A stretch of 64,000 nt of DNA from Nitrospira sp. (GTDB lineage Bacteria > Nitrospirota > Nitrospiria > Nitrospirales > Nitrospiraceae): contig JACOEK010000003.1 of NCBI GenBank assembly GCA_024998595.1, positions 124,001 through 188,000 on the forward strand, written 5' to 3'. Positions 18,492-29,513 of the stretch are shown here, piece after piece. The notes under the pieces were generated by a model that did not search any database, was not told the origin of the DNA, and saw only the letters and a program-made list of their open reading frames with translations. Made by a program: the position numbers and the translations under genes. How positions within the stretch are numbered: the stretch's first letter is position 1; each line of letters opens with the position of its first letter.

Positions 18492-19088
18492 CTACTTAAC
18501 CATATACATAAGAATGTTTTGTGCAGGGAATAGTGAACGCAGAAATGTCATCTCATAGTATTTTTGAGTTCGCGCAGATAGGTTGATGAAAGCCTCAACC
18601 CAACTGTTGTAAAAGAGCGGGCCCCGCGCGAACCCAATGTGCTTGTGTTTCATCTGTCGAAAACTAAAGTCAAAATAATAGTCTCTCCCTGTTCCATTGT
18701 TGGCCACGAAAAAGTCTAGTGTGCGGATAGAGAATCTATTCTGATGGGTTGGGTCCACGTAGTTGTCTACTGATGTGAAATGTGGCACTTGTATGCAGAG
18801 TTGCCCACCGATGCGGAGGATGCGATGAATCTCGCGCAACAGTGGAATATAGTCCACATGTTCCAGGATGTCCTTAGCAAGAACGTAATCAAACTGTTCA
18901 TCCTGAAACGGCAAAGGTAGTATTTTCAGGTCATGAACTACGTTAACTCCAGGTAATCGTGCAACGTCCAGATTAATCCAGCCTGACCGAATATCTTTCC
19001 CGCACCCCAGATTGAGCCGCTGAGCATCGTTCCCCACTGAGGCGTCAGCTGCCGCAATGTCGTAAGAGCTATTACTGCTACGGTTCAT
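18492..19088 (-). CDS. Class I SAM-dependent methyltransferase
   Basis: This 198-residue protein has a clear Rossmann methyltransferase core: LNLGCGKDIRSGWINLDVA (motif I with the LGCG glycine loop), LPLPFQDEQFDYVLAKDILE (motif II/III with the post-II DxLEH) and RILRIGGQLCIQVPHF (motif IV). It is probably a methyltransferase for a sugar or for the end of the glycan chain, given its place between the GDP-fucose genes and a glycosyltransferase. A 140-base gap without obvious genes separates it from fcl. Confidence 0.83.
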   Translation of the reverse strand: MNRSSNSSYDIAAADASVGNDAQRLNLGCGKDIRSGWINLDVARLPGVNVVHDLKILPLPFQDEQFDYVLAKDILEHVDYIPLLREIHRILRIGGQLCIQVPHFTSVDNYVDPTHQNRFSIRTLDFFVANNGTGRDYYFDFSFRQMKHKHIGFARGPLFYNSWVEAFINLSARTQKYYEMTFLRSLFPAQNILMYMVK

Positions 19089-19228
19089 GATATCAATGCC
19101 TGCATCCGCTTGGTCCTTCTACGTTTGCCGCTTCGCCCGCAATCCCCGTCTACGACCAGCATGTCTCGAGCTCCACATGGTTCGTTCCCGCCATAGACTT
19201 CATCTCGAGCTGCCGCACGTCCTTGAAG

Positions 19229-20184
19229 TCAAAATGCGACCTCACGGAGCGATTCACGATTGGCCTGAAACCAGCGGATCGTAGTGCGTAATCCCGTCCT
19301 TAGCGTCATCGCTGCTTCGAATCCAAACAGTTGTTTCGCCCGGCTCGTATCCAGGCATCGCCGCGGCTGGCCGTTCGGTTTTCCGGTATCCCACACGAGT
19401 TCCCCCTTGTAGCCGACCTCATCGGCGATCAGATGCGCCAGGTTCTGAATAGTGATCTCCTCCCCCGTGCCGATGTTGACCGGTTCGTTGCCGTTGTACT
19501 GTTCGGCTGCCATCAGAATAGCGCGGGCAGCGTCGTCCACATACAGAAACTCGCGTGACGGCGAGCCGTCGCCCCACAGTACCACCTGTTTCTCGCGCTT
19601 GGCTTGCGCCTCCACGCATTTCCTGATAAGGGCCGGGATGACATGCGAGGTTTGCATGTCGAAGTTGTCGCCGGGACCATAGAGGTTCACTGGAAAAAGC
19701 ACAATGGCGTTAAACCCATATTGCTGCCGGTAGGCTTGAGCCTGAACCAGCATCATCTTTTTTGCCAGACCGTAAGGGGCATTGGTTTCCTCCGGATATC
19801 CGGCCCATAGATCTTCTTCACGAAAAGGAACCGAGGTGTATTTGGGATACGCGCAGATGGTGGCCAGTGCGACAAATTTCTCCAGCCCCCGTTGACGCCC
19901 CACCTCCATCAACTGTGTACCCATCATGAGGTTATCGTAGAAGAAGCGGCCCGCATTGGCTTGATTGGCTCCTATGCCTCCGACCCGTGCCGCCAAGTGC
20001 AACACGATGTCCGGTGCTGCATCGTCGTACAGTCGCTGGACGGCCTCCATCTGGACGAGGTCGTAATCCACGCTTCTGGGAATCCAAATATTCCGGCAGC
20101 CCTGGTGTCGAAGTTGTGCAACGACGACAGAGCCCAGGAACCCGGCCCCTCCAGTCACGACTATCCGTTTTTCGCTCCAGAAGC

Positions 20185-20188
<4 letters not shown>
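19229..20188 (-). CDS. fcl: GDP-L-fucose synthase (GDP-4-keto-6-deoxymannose epimerase/reductase)
   Basis: This 319-residue short-chain dehydrogenase/reductase carries out the final step of GDP-L-fucose synthesis: 3,5-epimerisation of GDP-4-keto-6-deoxy-D-mannose and NADPH reduction. It shows the NADP-binding [11 protein letters not shown], the [12 protein letters not shown] block, the catalytic LATICAYP plus YGLAKKMM (Tyr-x3-Lys), and the LYGPGDNFD loop typical of Fcl/WcaG. It overlaps the stop of gmd by 4 bases (20185-20188), as these two genes usually do. It shows that the surface glycan or flagellar glycan probably contains L-fucose or a derivative. Confidence 0.94.
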
Positions 20189-21198
<1,010 letters not shown>

Positions 21199-21543
21199 TG
21201 CCTTGCACTCCTGTTGGCAAATACAATTTGCACACATGGGTCAGCCGATGCTGGCGTATGTGCATATGGAGAGGCTGATCCATAACACAAAGTTGTTACG
21301 TAGTGTTAGTGCCGTATGTCCTCGACTGATAATCCATACAGCATCTGTCGTATTCTGACGCATGACCTTATGTCCACGTGTAGGATTCTGTCGCAAACCT
21401 GGACGTGTGTGTACGTGGTTTTTCGGCATTGACCTCGGCCTTCTACGACTGTACTGTGCCTTCAACGAAGTTGCATCTGACCAAGGCTGAATGGACGGAG
21501 TCTTGGTCAGGATTTTGTTCGCCCATTTTGTTATGGCTGATCA
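21199..21543. other. 345-bp divergent intergenic region between gmd and the heparinase-like gene
   Basis: No gene is evident. The region should hold the leftward promoter of the gmd operon and the rightward promoter of the heparinase-like gene. It contains a short inverted repeat at 21217-21231 next to the gmd ribosome-binding site, and an imperfect inverted pair (GGTCAGCC near 21238 and GGCTGATCC near 21275). No sigma-28-like or convincing sigma-54-like element was found. Confidence 0.4.
21217..21231. promoter_or_regulatory. Inverted repeat just upstream of the gmd ribosome-binding site
   Basis: GCAAAT-ACA-ATTTGC is a perfect 6-bp inverted repeat with a 3-base spacer. It ends a few bases upstream of the CAGGAG Shine-Dalgarno of the TTG-started gmd. 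It could be an operator or a small mRNA hairpin beside the ribosome-binding site. Its function is unproven. Confidence 0.35.
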
Positions 21544-23415
21544 TTGCGCGTAACACTGTCATTCAACCCCAATGCCCTTCCTCAACGCCTCGTCTCATCG
21601 GTGAAGGCTCTCGCTGCGCCAAGACGCTTGGAATGGTGGAGCCAGGCGAGAGAACGGGCGGTCTTTTCGCTCCTACACTTGGGCCAGGGACTCGGTCGGC
21701 GATCGCTTCATCGATTGATCACCGCTGAGGATGTCGCGCACTACTCGTTCTGCACCAGTCCGTCACCGATACTGCCGCCGCTGCCCTGGCAACTTCCGGC
21801 GGACGGTGGGCAGTTGGACGATTTACTCAAAGGCGTTGTGCCGGTCTTTGGGTATTCGTGGACCTGGAACTCAGATGGTTCCTGCTGGCATAGCGCGCCG
21901 GATACGGGCTCACTGTGGCCGCGCCGTTTTTTCGCCGACATCCCGTTTCACGCTGGTAATCCCTGCGGGGATATCCGCATAGCCTGGGAACCTTCACGCC
22001 TTCAGCATCTGGTGCTCTTAACGATGCTGGCTCAACAGGCTGAACCGACCATTCGCAGCAGCGCTGTGGCGGCGGTAGAAGCCCAACTTGTCTCGTGGGT
22101 TGAGGCGAATCCCTTTCTGACCGGCATCCACTATATCTCTCCTAGAGAATGCGCGCTTCGCCTCTTGGCGGTGTGTCATGCGGTGGATGCACTCCGTCCC
22201 TTGGATTCAAACTCTGTGCGGCTGTGGCCTGCGGTCCTGACCCTGATTTCCGGACATGCGGAACTGATCAGAAAACGCCTCTCGCTTCGCCTGACCACTC
22301 CGCATGACACATTAGCGGCGACAGTGGCGCTGATTTATGCGGGCAGTCTTTTCCCTGAAATGGAGATGGCTGAGCGATGGCTGGCGTTTGGGCATTATCT
22401 GTTGGAAGCAGAGACTCCTCAACATATCAGTCACGACGGCGGCAGTCAGGAGCAGGGGCTGGGATACCTTCAGTTTTGCACAGATCTCTACGGGATGGTC
22501 TTGGCGCTCCTTGATCATCGCCAGATGCCCGTTCCGGAAAAAATCCGTCAGGTCTTCACGCGTAGCTGCGATTTTCTTCATGAGTTTCGCAATTCCACCG
22601 ACGGGAGTTTGCCCTCCATTGGGGAGGGTGAGGATGAGCATGCGCTTTCTCCCGCCATGCATTTTGTTCACCCCATCAAGCCGCACTCTCCGGGCCTGAC
22701 CACATTTCACCTCGCCGGGTATTCGATTATTCGAGGCCGAGCGCTAGAGAAGGCTATTTTCGATCATGGCGCATTGGGGATGGCTCCGCGGTACACGCAT
22801 GGTCATGCGGATGCGTTGGCTTTATGCCTTCAGGTAGGGTCGCGTGATGTGTTGATTGACCCTGGTACGTATACTTTGAGCGGCCATGAAGAGTGGCGGA
22901 GGTACTTTCGCAGCACCCGCGCTCACAATACGGTGACCATCGATGGGCTGGACCAAGCCGTGCAGGATGGCCCCCTGGCATGGACGCTGCCCTTCGACAC
23001 GCACCTGGTTTACAAAGATGAGACGCCAGAAGGAAAGATCACTGTGATCGCCCGGCATTATGGATATAAGGATCGTTTAGGTGTCACCCATTTGCGCGGA
23101 GTGTCGTATGAGCCGCCCGGTTCCTGGATGATTTGGGATTGGTTGACGGGAACCGGTACTCATCACCTGGAGCTCAATTGGCATTTGGGATGCAGGCCTG
23201 TTTCGGTGGAGGGGGGCTATCGACTAGAGGGCTTTGATCGCCCCCTTCTGATGACCATCGAAGGCGGGACGTCTTCACTCTGCGAAGGCAGTGTACAACC
23301 GGTCGGTGGATGGGCCTCGACACAGTATGGCTCGAAGCACTCGATAACAACTCTGCGCGTGGAACACACCGGACCGATTCCGCATGAGTTTATGACTCGG
23401 CTTCGATTTGTCTAG
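21544..23415 (+). CDS. Heparinase II/III-family polysaccharide lyase-like protein
   Basis: This protein of up to 623 residues has an N-terminal (alpha/alpha) toroid-like helical domain and a C-terminal heparinase II/III domain. Diagnostic stretches include SHDGGSQEQGLGY and FCTDLYGM in the toroid, then RYTHGHADALALCLQVGSRD, LIDPGTYTL and YFRSTRAHNTVTIDG in the beta-domain; the last has the His and Tyr/Arg neighbourhood typical of the family. No signal peptide is seen, as in many exopolysaccharide-cluster members of this family. The start is unclear: TTG at 21544 follows an in-frame stop closely, and GTG at 21601 is an alternative; neither has a clear Shine-Dalgarno. It is the only rightward gene in the glycan cluster and may trim or edit the polymer. 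Confidence 0.82.
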   Translation: MRVTLSFNPNALPQRLVSSVKALAAPRRLEWWSQARERAVFSLLHLGQGLGRRSLHRLITAEDVAHYSFCTSPSPILPPLPWQLPADGGQLDDLLKGVVPVFGYSWTWNSDGSCWHSAPDTGSLWPRRFFADIPFHAGNPCGDIRIAWEPSRLQHLVLLTMLAQQAEPTIRSSAVAAVEAQLVSWVEANPFLTGIHYISPRECALRLLAVCHAVDALRPLDSNSVRLWPAVLTLISGHAELIRKRLSLRLTTPHDTLAATVALIYAGSLFPEMEMAERWLAFGHYLLEAETPQHISHDGGSQEQGLGYLQFCTDLYGMVLALLDHRQMPVPEKIRQVFTRSCDFLHEFRNSTDGSLPSIGEGEDEHALSPAMHFVHPIKPHSPGLTTFHLAGYSIIRGRALEKAIFDHGALGMAPRYTHGHADALALCLQVGSRDVLIDPGTYTLSGHEEWRRYFRSTRAHNTVTIDGLDQAVQDGPLAWTLPFDTHLVYKDETPEGKITVIARHYGYKDRLGVTHLRGVSYEPPGSWMIWDWLTGTGTHHLELNWHLGCRPVSVEGGYRLEGFDRPLLMTIEGGTSSLCEGSVQPVGGWASTQYGSKHSITTLRVEHTGPIPHEFMTRLRFV

Positions 23416-23471
23416 GTGGCTTTGTACTCCTGCTGTACCCTCGGCACCCGGCCGGTCCACCGGCAGTAGAG

Positions 23472-24566
23472 CTAACTCAGGAGTGTCTCGAGATGCTCTA
23501 CGATTCGCACGGCGGTTTTTCCGTCCCAGAGAGGCGGAATGGCGCCTTTCTTCCACTGCCCTGCCATCAAGCGCTGCAGGGCCGGTGACAGCTTCGCCGG
23601 GTCGGTTCCTATTAGCTCGTTCGTCCCGATCGTCACTGTTTCCGGTCGTTCGGTGTTATCACGCAAGGTCAAGCAGGGCACGCCAAGCACCGTCGTTTCT
23701 TCCGTAATCCCGCCTGAATCCGTTATGACTCCGCGGGCATGCTTCACCAAATAGTTGAACTCCAGGTATCCCAAGGGATCCACATAGTGCATGGACGGAA
23801 GCGCTTGTCCGGCCTCACGCAGATTCTTGGCGGTTCGTGGATGCACCGGAAAGACCACCGGCAATCCTTCTGTGCCCTCAGCAATGGCCCGTAACAGTCC
23901 AAGCAATTGCTGCTCACCATCCACGTTTGCGGGACGATGTAAGGTGACGACGAAGTAATGGCCCGGTTTCAAGGCGAGGGAACTCCAGCAGGCCGGGGGC
24001 CGTAACCGTTCCATGTGTTTGAGCAGCGTGTCGATCATGGTATTGCCGACGAAAAAGATACGCTCGTCGGCAACGCCTGCGCGACGCAAATTCTCGTTGG
24101 CTGTTTCGCTGGTGGTAAAGAACCAATTGGTGATGGAATCGGTGACGACGCGATTGATCTCCTCCGGCATCGTCCAATCGTTTGAGCGGATGCCACCTTC
24201 CACGTGGGCCACGGGAATTCCCATCTTGCGGGCCACGATCGAACAGGCCATGGTTGAGGTCACGTCTCCGACGACCAAACAGAGGTGGCTTTTCTCTTTG
24301 GCCAGGACTTTCTCGTAGTTCACCATGATCGCGGCAGTTTGTTCGGCCTGCGTGCCGGACCCGACTTCCAGATTAATGTCAGGGTCAGGGATGCCCAACT
24401 CTTCAAAAAAGCTGCCCGACATGGCGCGGTCGTAATGCTGCCCCGTGTGGATGAGGCGAAAACGAAGGTGGCTGCCACGTGACCGTGCGACATTCAACGC
24501 GTCGATGATCGGCGCAATTTTCATGAAATTCGGGCGTGCTCCGGCGATGAGATCGATGCGCGTCAT
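23472..24566 (-). CDS. wecB: UDP-N-acetylglucosamine 2-epimerase (non-hydrolysing)
   Basis: This 364-residue enzyme would interconvert UDP-GlcNAc and UDP-ManNAc, supplying ManNAc-type precursors to the glycan. The sequence shows LIAGARPNFMKIAPIIDAL, FRLIHTGQHYD, the VVGDVTSTMACSI and HVEGGIRSND blocks, FVTLHRPANVD-like VVTLHRPANVD, and the C-terminal GVITDSGGITEETTVLGVP, all typical of WecB with the UDP-GlcNAc allosteric and active-site residues. The ATG at 24566 is preferred over 24584 because AGGA lies upstream and the protein then starts at MTRIDLIAG. It converges with the heparinase-like gene across a 56-base gap. Confidence 0.93.
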   Translation of the reverse strand: MTRIDLIAGARPNFMKIAPIIDALNVARSRGSHLRFRLIHTGQHYDRAMSGSFFEELGIPDPDINLEVGSGTQAEQTAAIMVNYEKVLAKEKSHLCLVVGDVTSTMACSIVARKMGIPVAHVEGGIRSNDWTMPEEINRVVTDSITNWFFTTSETANENLRRAGVADERIFFVGNTMIDTLLKHMERLRPPACWSSLALKPGHYFVVTLHRPANVDGEQQLLGLLRAIAEGTEGLPVVFPVHPRTAKNLREAGQALPSMHYVDPLGYLEFNYLVKHARGVITDSGGITEETTVLGVPCLTLRDNTERPETVTIGTNELIGTDPAKLSPALQRLMAGQWKKGAIPPLWDGKTAVRIVEHLETLLS

Positions 24567-24764
24567 GGCTTGGTTTCCTGTCATGCGGCTGATAGTGGAT
24601 GGTCGACCAGTTCATTACATAACGAACCTTGGCCCGTCCGTCAACAAAAACGACGTGATTACGAGTGAGGCGAGAACGTGGAGCGGCTTGCCACGCAGCG
24701 AGCGGTGGTTGTCCGGGGAATCCACTGGGGTCGGGCAATCACGCAGCCTGGAAACAGAAAGGCG

Positions 24765-25004
24765 CTACTCTTTTTCCACCAGCCGCCACCCCTGCTTCTG
24801 GACGCAGCGTTCGGTCGCCTGGATGATCAAGAGTTGGATGCCCTGCTGCAGTTTGGGGTCACGCATGGTGTCGGCTTGACACTTATTATAGTCCAGGGTG
24901 AACTGATCCTTCGGCCGATTGGGATGGACCCATTCGGCGCTGCTACAACCAACCGACAAGGAACAGAGCAGCAGGAGATAAAGCGATCGTGTGAGACGAG
25001 TCAT
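24765..25004 (-). CDS. Small lipoprotein
   Basis: This 79-residue protein begins MTRLTRSLYLLLLCSLSVGC, a signal peptide ending in the lipobox SVGC, so it is probably a lipid-anchored periplasmic or outer-membrane protein. The mature part (SSAEWVHPNRPKDQFTLDYN, then a Cys, more charged residues, a second Cys and WRLVEKE) has two cysteines that could form a disulfide. This arrangement resembles small conserved lipoproteins of unknown role. GAGG lies 7 bases before the ATG at 25004; another ATG at 25016 lacks such a site. It stands alone between the glycan cluster and the signalling genes. Confidence 0.7.
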   Translation of the reverse strand: MTRLTRSLYLLLLCSLSVGCSSAEWVHPNRPKDQFTLDYNKCQADTMRDPKLQQGIQLLIIQATERCVQKQGWRLVEKE

Positions 25005-25107
25005 GAGGAGCCTCATATGTGAGCAGTCAGAAGGCAGCGGAATCAGCGAGGGGAAGATAAACCGCGAGCAGGAGGCGCGTCAAGACACAGTAGAGAGGAA
25101 GCACACC

Positions 25108-26007
25108 TCATGGTAAGGGCACGGAAAACGTCACCTCCGTCCCTGGTTCGTTGTAGGTCAGATCTGGGAATAACGCCTTGGCAAGAAAAACCCCGCGGCC
25201 ATTGGCATCACGGCTGTCACAGGGTTGTTCGGCTGTGGTCAAAAAGCGGTTCCAGGCAAAACCTTTCCCCTCATCCGTAATCGCATAGCGGAGGCGTCGG
25301 CGCGCTTTGTCGTACGAAGCCTGGACCACGACACGGCGCTTGGCAAACCGTGGATGGCGACGCCGCTCCGCGATCAACGCCTCAAACTGATCGGTGCTCA
25401 ACGCTTCGTGTTTTTCCTGATACAAGATTTCCAGACTGCCATGTTCCACGGCGTTGACGATGAGTTCAATGAGCGTGGTACGCAGGTGCAGGCGTTGCGT
25501 GTCGGGAAGCGTTAAGGCAGTCTGTTCAATCAACCAGGTCACACAGTCTTCGACGTGATTGGGATTGGTCCCCAGAACCAGGCGATAGTCCAGCTGTTCG
25601 ATTCCCGGAACGCTTTCTATGGTAGAGGGAATTTGACGGAGGGCCCGATCCAGCGCCAGGCCCAGTTCTTCCTCGGGCACCGGCTTTTGCAGATAGTCGC
25701 TTCCCCCCGCACGCACAACTTCCAGAATGGTACGAGCTTGCGCCGACTCCCCGGTCGCCATGACGACCGTTCGGGAGGAACGTTTGCGGATTTCGCGGAT
25801 TAACTCGAGGCCGCCCAGATCCGGTAAGAACAGATCCGTCATGAGCACATCGGGCACAGCCATATCGATCATCGCTACTGCCACGTGAGGATCGGGCGCG
25901 GTGATGACTGAGAGCCCACGAAGCTTCGCCTGTTCCATGACGAGGGCCCAGGTCTCGGCACAGGGATCGACGACCAGCATCGTGGGCGATGCGGTGGGAC
26001 CAGTCAT
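25108..26007 (-). CDS. Response-regulator receiver fused to RsbW-like HATPase (serine kinase type)
   Basis: This 299-residue protein has an N-terminal receiver domain (LVVDPCAETW, phosphoacceptor-type Asp58 in LMTDLFLPDLGG, TGE switch, Lys in YLQKPV) and a C-terminal GHKL ATPase of the anti-sigma factor/serine kinase type: ELIVNAVEHGS (N box), ITDEGKGFAW (G1) and GRGVFLAKALFPDLTYN (G2-like). The acidic pocket has only one of the usual two adjacent Asp residues at the N-terminus (VDP rather than VDD). It has no DHp domain, so it is not a typical sensor kinase; an RsbW-like role in phosphorylating a STAS partner is likely. It overlaps the Hpt gene by 4 bases and is the last gene of the adaptation/partner-switching operon. 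Confidence 0.85.
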   Translation of the reverse strand: MTGPTASPTMLVVDPCAETWALVMEQAKLRGLSVITAPDPHVAVAMIDMAVPDVLMTDLFLPDLGGLELIREIRKRSSRTVVMATGESAQARTILEVVRAGGSDYLQKPVPEEELGLALDRALRQIPSTIESVPGIEQLDYRLVLGTNPNHVEDCVTWLIEQTALTLPDTQRLHLRTTLIELIVNAVEHGSLEILYQEKHEALSTDQFEALIAERRRHPRFAKRRVVVQASYDKARRRLRYAITDEGKGFAWNRFLTTAEQPCDSRDANGRGVFLAKALFPDLTYNEPGTEVTFSVPLP

Positions 26008-26363
26008 GAGGGAAATCCTTTTTGCATGATCTCAACCAACGCGGCCGTCAGTCGTTCGACTTCCGCACGAGCCTGTTCGGCCGCTGCGGGGAGGTCCTGC
26101 ACGACCGCTTTCCTGGCGGACTCCTCAAGATGTGCGGCGGCGGCGACAGCTGGACGGGCACAAAATTCCATCGCCGATCCCTTCAGTTTGTGCGCCTCTT
26201 TGACCAACACGGGAAGGTCCTGTGCGGACAGCGCTGTCTGAAGGGCACCGAGTGCCTGTGCTGAGCGTTCGACATACAGGCCGGCGAGGGTGAGAAACAG
26301 ATCGTGGTCGCCGTCGAAGCGATCCAAGGCTGCGGCAAGATCCATGACCGGTTGCGACTCCAT
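26004..26363 (-). CDS. Hpt (histidine phosphotransfer) domain protein
   Basis: This 119-residue single-domain protein has the Hpt phosphorylation motif AHKLKGSAMEF (His58) in a four-helix-bundle pattern. It would relay phosphate between a histidine kinase and the receiver domains of its neighbours. The ATG at 26363 overlaps the stop of the RsbU-like gene in a TGATG junction, which sets the start; an upstream extension to 26453 would run through that gene. Its end overlaps the REC-HATPase start by 4 bases, so the three genes form a tightly coupled unit. Confidence 0.86.
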   Translation of the reverse strand: MESQPVMDLAAALDRFDGDHDLFLTLAGLYVERSAQALGALQTALSAQDLPVLVKEAHKLKGSAMEFCARPAVAAAAHLEESARKAVVQDLPAAAEQARAEVERLTAALVEIMQKGFPS

Positions 26364-27628
26364 CACGCTCTCTCCTTGTGGCACGTCACGCTCTCCAGCA
26401 TCTCCAGACCTAGCAGCGCCACATCGTCCGGGAACACGTCTCCGGCCAGCCATTGCCGTGCCGTGGCCATCGTGTCGGCGATGCTTTGTCCAAGACTATG
26501 GCTGCGGTGCGCTTCCAGCGTCGCTTGGAGGCGGGGGCGTCCCCAGAGTTCCCCTGTGGGCGACGGGGCTTCGTAAATGCCGTCGCTGAGCAAATACAGA
26601 CGATCTAAGGAGAGCAGCGGGGTATGCATGCTTTCAAAGATGCTGTGAGGATCGAATCCCAAAGGGAGACTAGCCATGGAGAGCCATCGGGACCCGTTTC
26701 CGGCCGCCTGCAGAAATGCCCCGCTATGACCGGCGGTGGCGTAGGAAAGCATTCGTGAAGAGATGTCCAGACGCCCGACCCATAAGGTGAAATATTCGCC
26801 GTCCTGCGTCAGCGGAAACAGACGGTTCGCTTCAGTAATGATGGCGCCCGGGTCAAGACTGCCGACCGCTTTTGCCAGATTGTCTTCACGCAGAAAACTC
26901 ATGAGTGCGACGGCCCGCAAGGCTGCGGCCACTCCGTGGCCTGACGCGTCCAGAATGTATAAACCAAGGGCATCGGCTCCCCAGGAGCAGACTTGAAACA
27001 GGTCTCCGCCCAGGGCCAGGGACGGCTGGTAGGCCCATTGCATGCTGACTCCTGCGGCCGGCATGCCGGGCAGGGGCAATTGGGCTCGTACGAAATCCGC
27101 AGCCGATTGGAGCTCGCTTTCCAGCTCTGCTTGTTTCGCGGACAGGAGGCGGTGGGATCGATCGAGATCGTCGCGCGTGTGTTCGATCTGACGAACCAGT
27201 GCGCTCGACCGAAGACTGGCTTGTACACGCGCAAGGACTTCCTGTTTGCTTGCCGCTTTGCTCAGAAAATCATCGGCGCCCCGCGAGAGTCCTTCGGCGA
27301 TCTGTTCGGGTCGGTCGTGTGCCGTCATGAGCACGACCTGGCTGGACTTCAACTCAGGATCCGCGCGGATCGCTTCGCAAACACTCGGACCGTCCATGCC
27401 CGGCATCATCCAATCGAGAATGACCAGATCCGGCCGCTGCGCGCGGATGGCGGTCAAGCCGGCGTTCCCGTCGCCGGCCTCGATCACACGGTAGCCCAAC
27501 CGTTTCAACCGTCCGGCCATACCCATCCGGGTGATCTCGTCGTCGTCGACCAGAAGAATGACCGGTGTCGCCTTTGCGGAGGTGTCACTGACGGATTGCG
27601 GCTCGAGACGTCGTGCTGGTTCAGCCAC
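26363..27628 (-). CDS. Response regulator with PP2C-type (RsbU/SpoIIE) phosphatase domain
   Basis: This 421-residue protein joins a receiver domain (ILLVDDDEITRMG, VILDWMMPGMDGPSVCEAI, LMTAHDRPE, FLSKAAS) through a coiled-coil linker (near RDDLDRSHRLLSAKQAELES) to a SpoIIE/PP2C phosphatase domain with QLPLPGMPAAGVSMQWAYQP, GGDLFQVCSWGADALGLYI, DASGHGVAAALRAVAL and LYLLSDGIYEA, which include the metal-binding Asp residues. It would dephosphorylate STAS anti-anti-sigma-like proteins when its receiver is phosphorylated. GTG start with AGGAG 8 bases upstream. It follows two STAS genes and precedes Hpt and REC-HATPase, making a complete partner-switching set. Confidence 0.9.
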   Translation of the reverse strand: MAEPARRLEPQSVSDTSAKATPVILLVDDDEITRMGMAGRLKRLGYRVIEAGDGNAGLTAIRAQRPDLVILDWMMPGMDGPSVCEAIRADPELKSSQVVLMTAHDRPEQIAEGLSRGADDFLSKAASKQEVLARVQASLRSSALVRQIEHTRDDLDRSHRLLSAKQAELESELQSAADFVRAQLPLPGMPAAGVSMQWAYQPSLALGGDLFQVCSWGADALGLYILDASGHGVAAALRAVALMSFLREDNLAKAVGSLDPGAIITEANRLFPLTQDGEYFTLWVGRLDISSRMLSYATAGHSGAFLQAAGNGSRWLSMASLPLGFDPHSIFESMHTPLLSLDRLYLLSDGIYEAPSPTGELWGRPRLQATLEAHRSHSLGQSIADTMATARQWLAGDVFPDDVALLGLEMLESVTCHKERA

Positions 27629-27651
27629 GTGTAGTGCTCCTGATACGTCCC

Positions 27652-28002
27652 CTATCCGGCTTTGCGCAAACTACAGGCAGCCAGCGCCTCCGGCTCCGAA
27701 TGGTAGACCGGCAGCAGTTGGTGTAAGTTGGCCAGGGTAAGGATTTCTTTGACATAACTCTGGGGATTCAGGAGACCGATCGTCCCTTTGGTCACGTTCA
27801 GGCTCTGTGTGAGTAGCGCCAGTGTTCCGAGCGCCGAACTATCAAGGAACCGAACGCCTTGCATGTTCAAGATCAGATGACGAACGCCGCTGGCTTTGCT
27901 CCGTTCTACCGACGCCTTGAACGTGGCTCGATTGGCATATGTCAGTTCGCCCACCAGGTCGAGGATGACGGCCTCCCCGATTCGCCGCTCAGTAATCTGC
28001 AT
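27652..28002 (-). CDS. STAS-domain anti-sigma factor antagonist-like protein 1
   Basis: This 116-residue protein is a single STAS domain: MQITERRIGEAVILDLVGEL, an early strand-helix unit, then GVRFLDSSALGTLALLTQ, where the Ser after Asp corresponds to the phosphorylated Ser of SpoIIAA/RsbV. It would be the substrate of the HATPase kinase and the PP2C phosphatase encoded just downstream. It sits between another STAS gene and the RsbU-like gene in the same operon as cheR, cheD and cheB. Confidence 0.88.
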   Translation of the reverse strand: MQITERRIGEAVILDLVGELTYANRATFKASVERSKASGVRHLILNMQGVRFLDSSALGTLALLTQSLNVTKGTIGLLNPQSYVKEILTLANLHQLLPVYHSEPEALAACSLRKAG

Positions 28003-28035
28003 GCCTGATTCCTTTCACCCTCAAAAAAGGAACGG

Positions 28036-28374
28036 TCACGCGCTTTTCTTCGCCATGGCGGGGACTGTCGATTCGATCAACGGAATGGTTTTGTGCAGGT
28101 TGGCGAGTTCGATGATCTGTCGAACAGTCGGCTGAGGATAGGCCAGGGTCAACGTGCGTTTGTCGGCTTGCAACTGCCGATGGGAAATCATCAGCAGACC
28201 CAACGCGGCGCTGTCGAGGAAGGCCACCTGCGACAGATCGATGACGATGTGCTCCATCGGCTCCACGCTGACAGACTTCAACATTTCTTGAAACGGTTTC
28301 CGCTGGGTATAGGTAAAATTGCCTTCCAGTTTCAAGGTCACTTTATGGTTGTGGACTTCGCTGGTAATCTTCAT
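28036..28374 (-). CDS. STAS-domain anti-sigma factor antagonist-like protein 2
   Basis: This 112-residue STAS protein has MKITSEVHNHKVTLKLEGNF at the N-terminus and VAFLDSAALGLLMISHRQLQ, with a Ser after Asp at the phosphoacceptor position. It is similar in layout to the next STAS protein but diverged, so the pair is an old duplication. Two antagonist-type proteins beside one phosphatase and one kinase suggest branched outputs. It starts 31 bases after the cheB stop. Confidence 0.88.
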   Translation of the reverse strand: MKITSEVHNHKVTLKLEGNFTYTQRKPFQEMLKSVSVEPMEHIVIDLSQVAFLDSAALGLLMISHRQLQADKRTLTLAYPQPTVRQIIELANLHKTIPLIESTVPAMAKKSA

Positions 28375-28405
28375 CGCAGCTCCTCTTCATGCAGATGGTG
28401 AACGA

Positions 28406-29458
<1,053 letters not shown>

Positions 29459-29513
29459 TCATCTCCTGGTCTTCTGGGGTGCGCCTGTTCTGTGCCGCCA
29501 CCCTTCGTCAATC

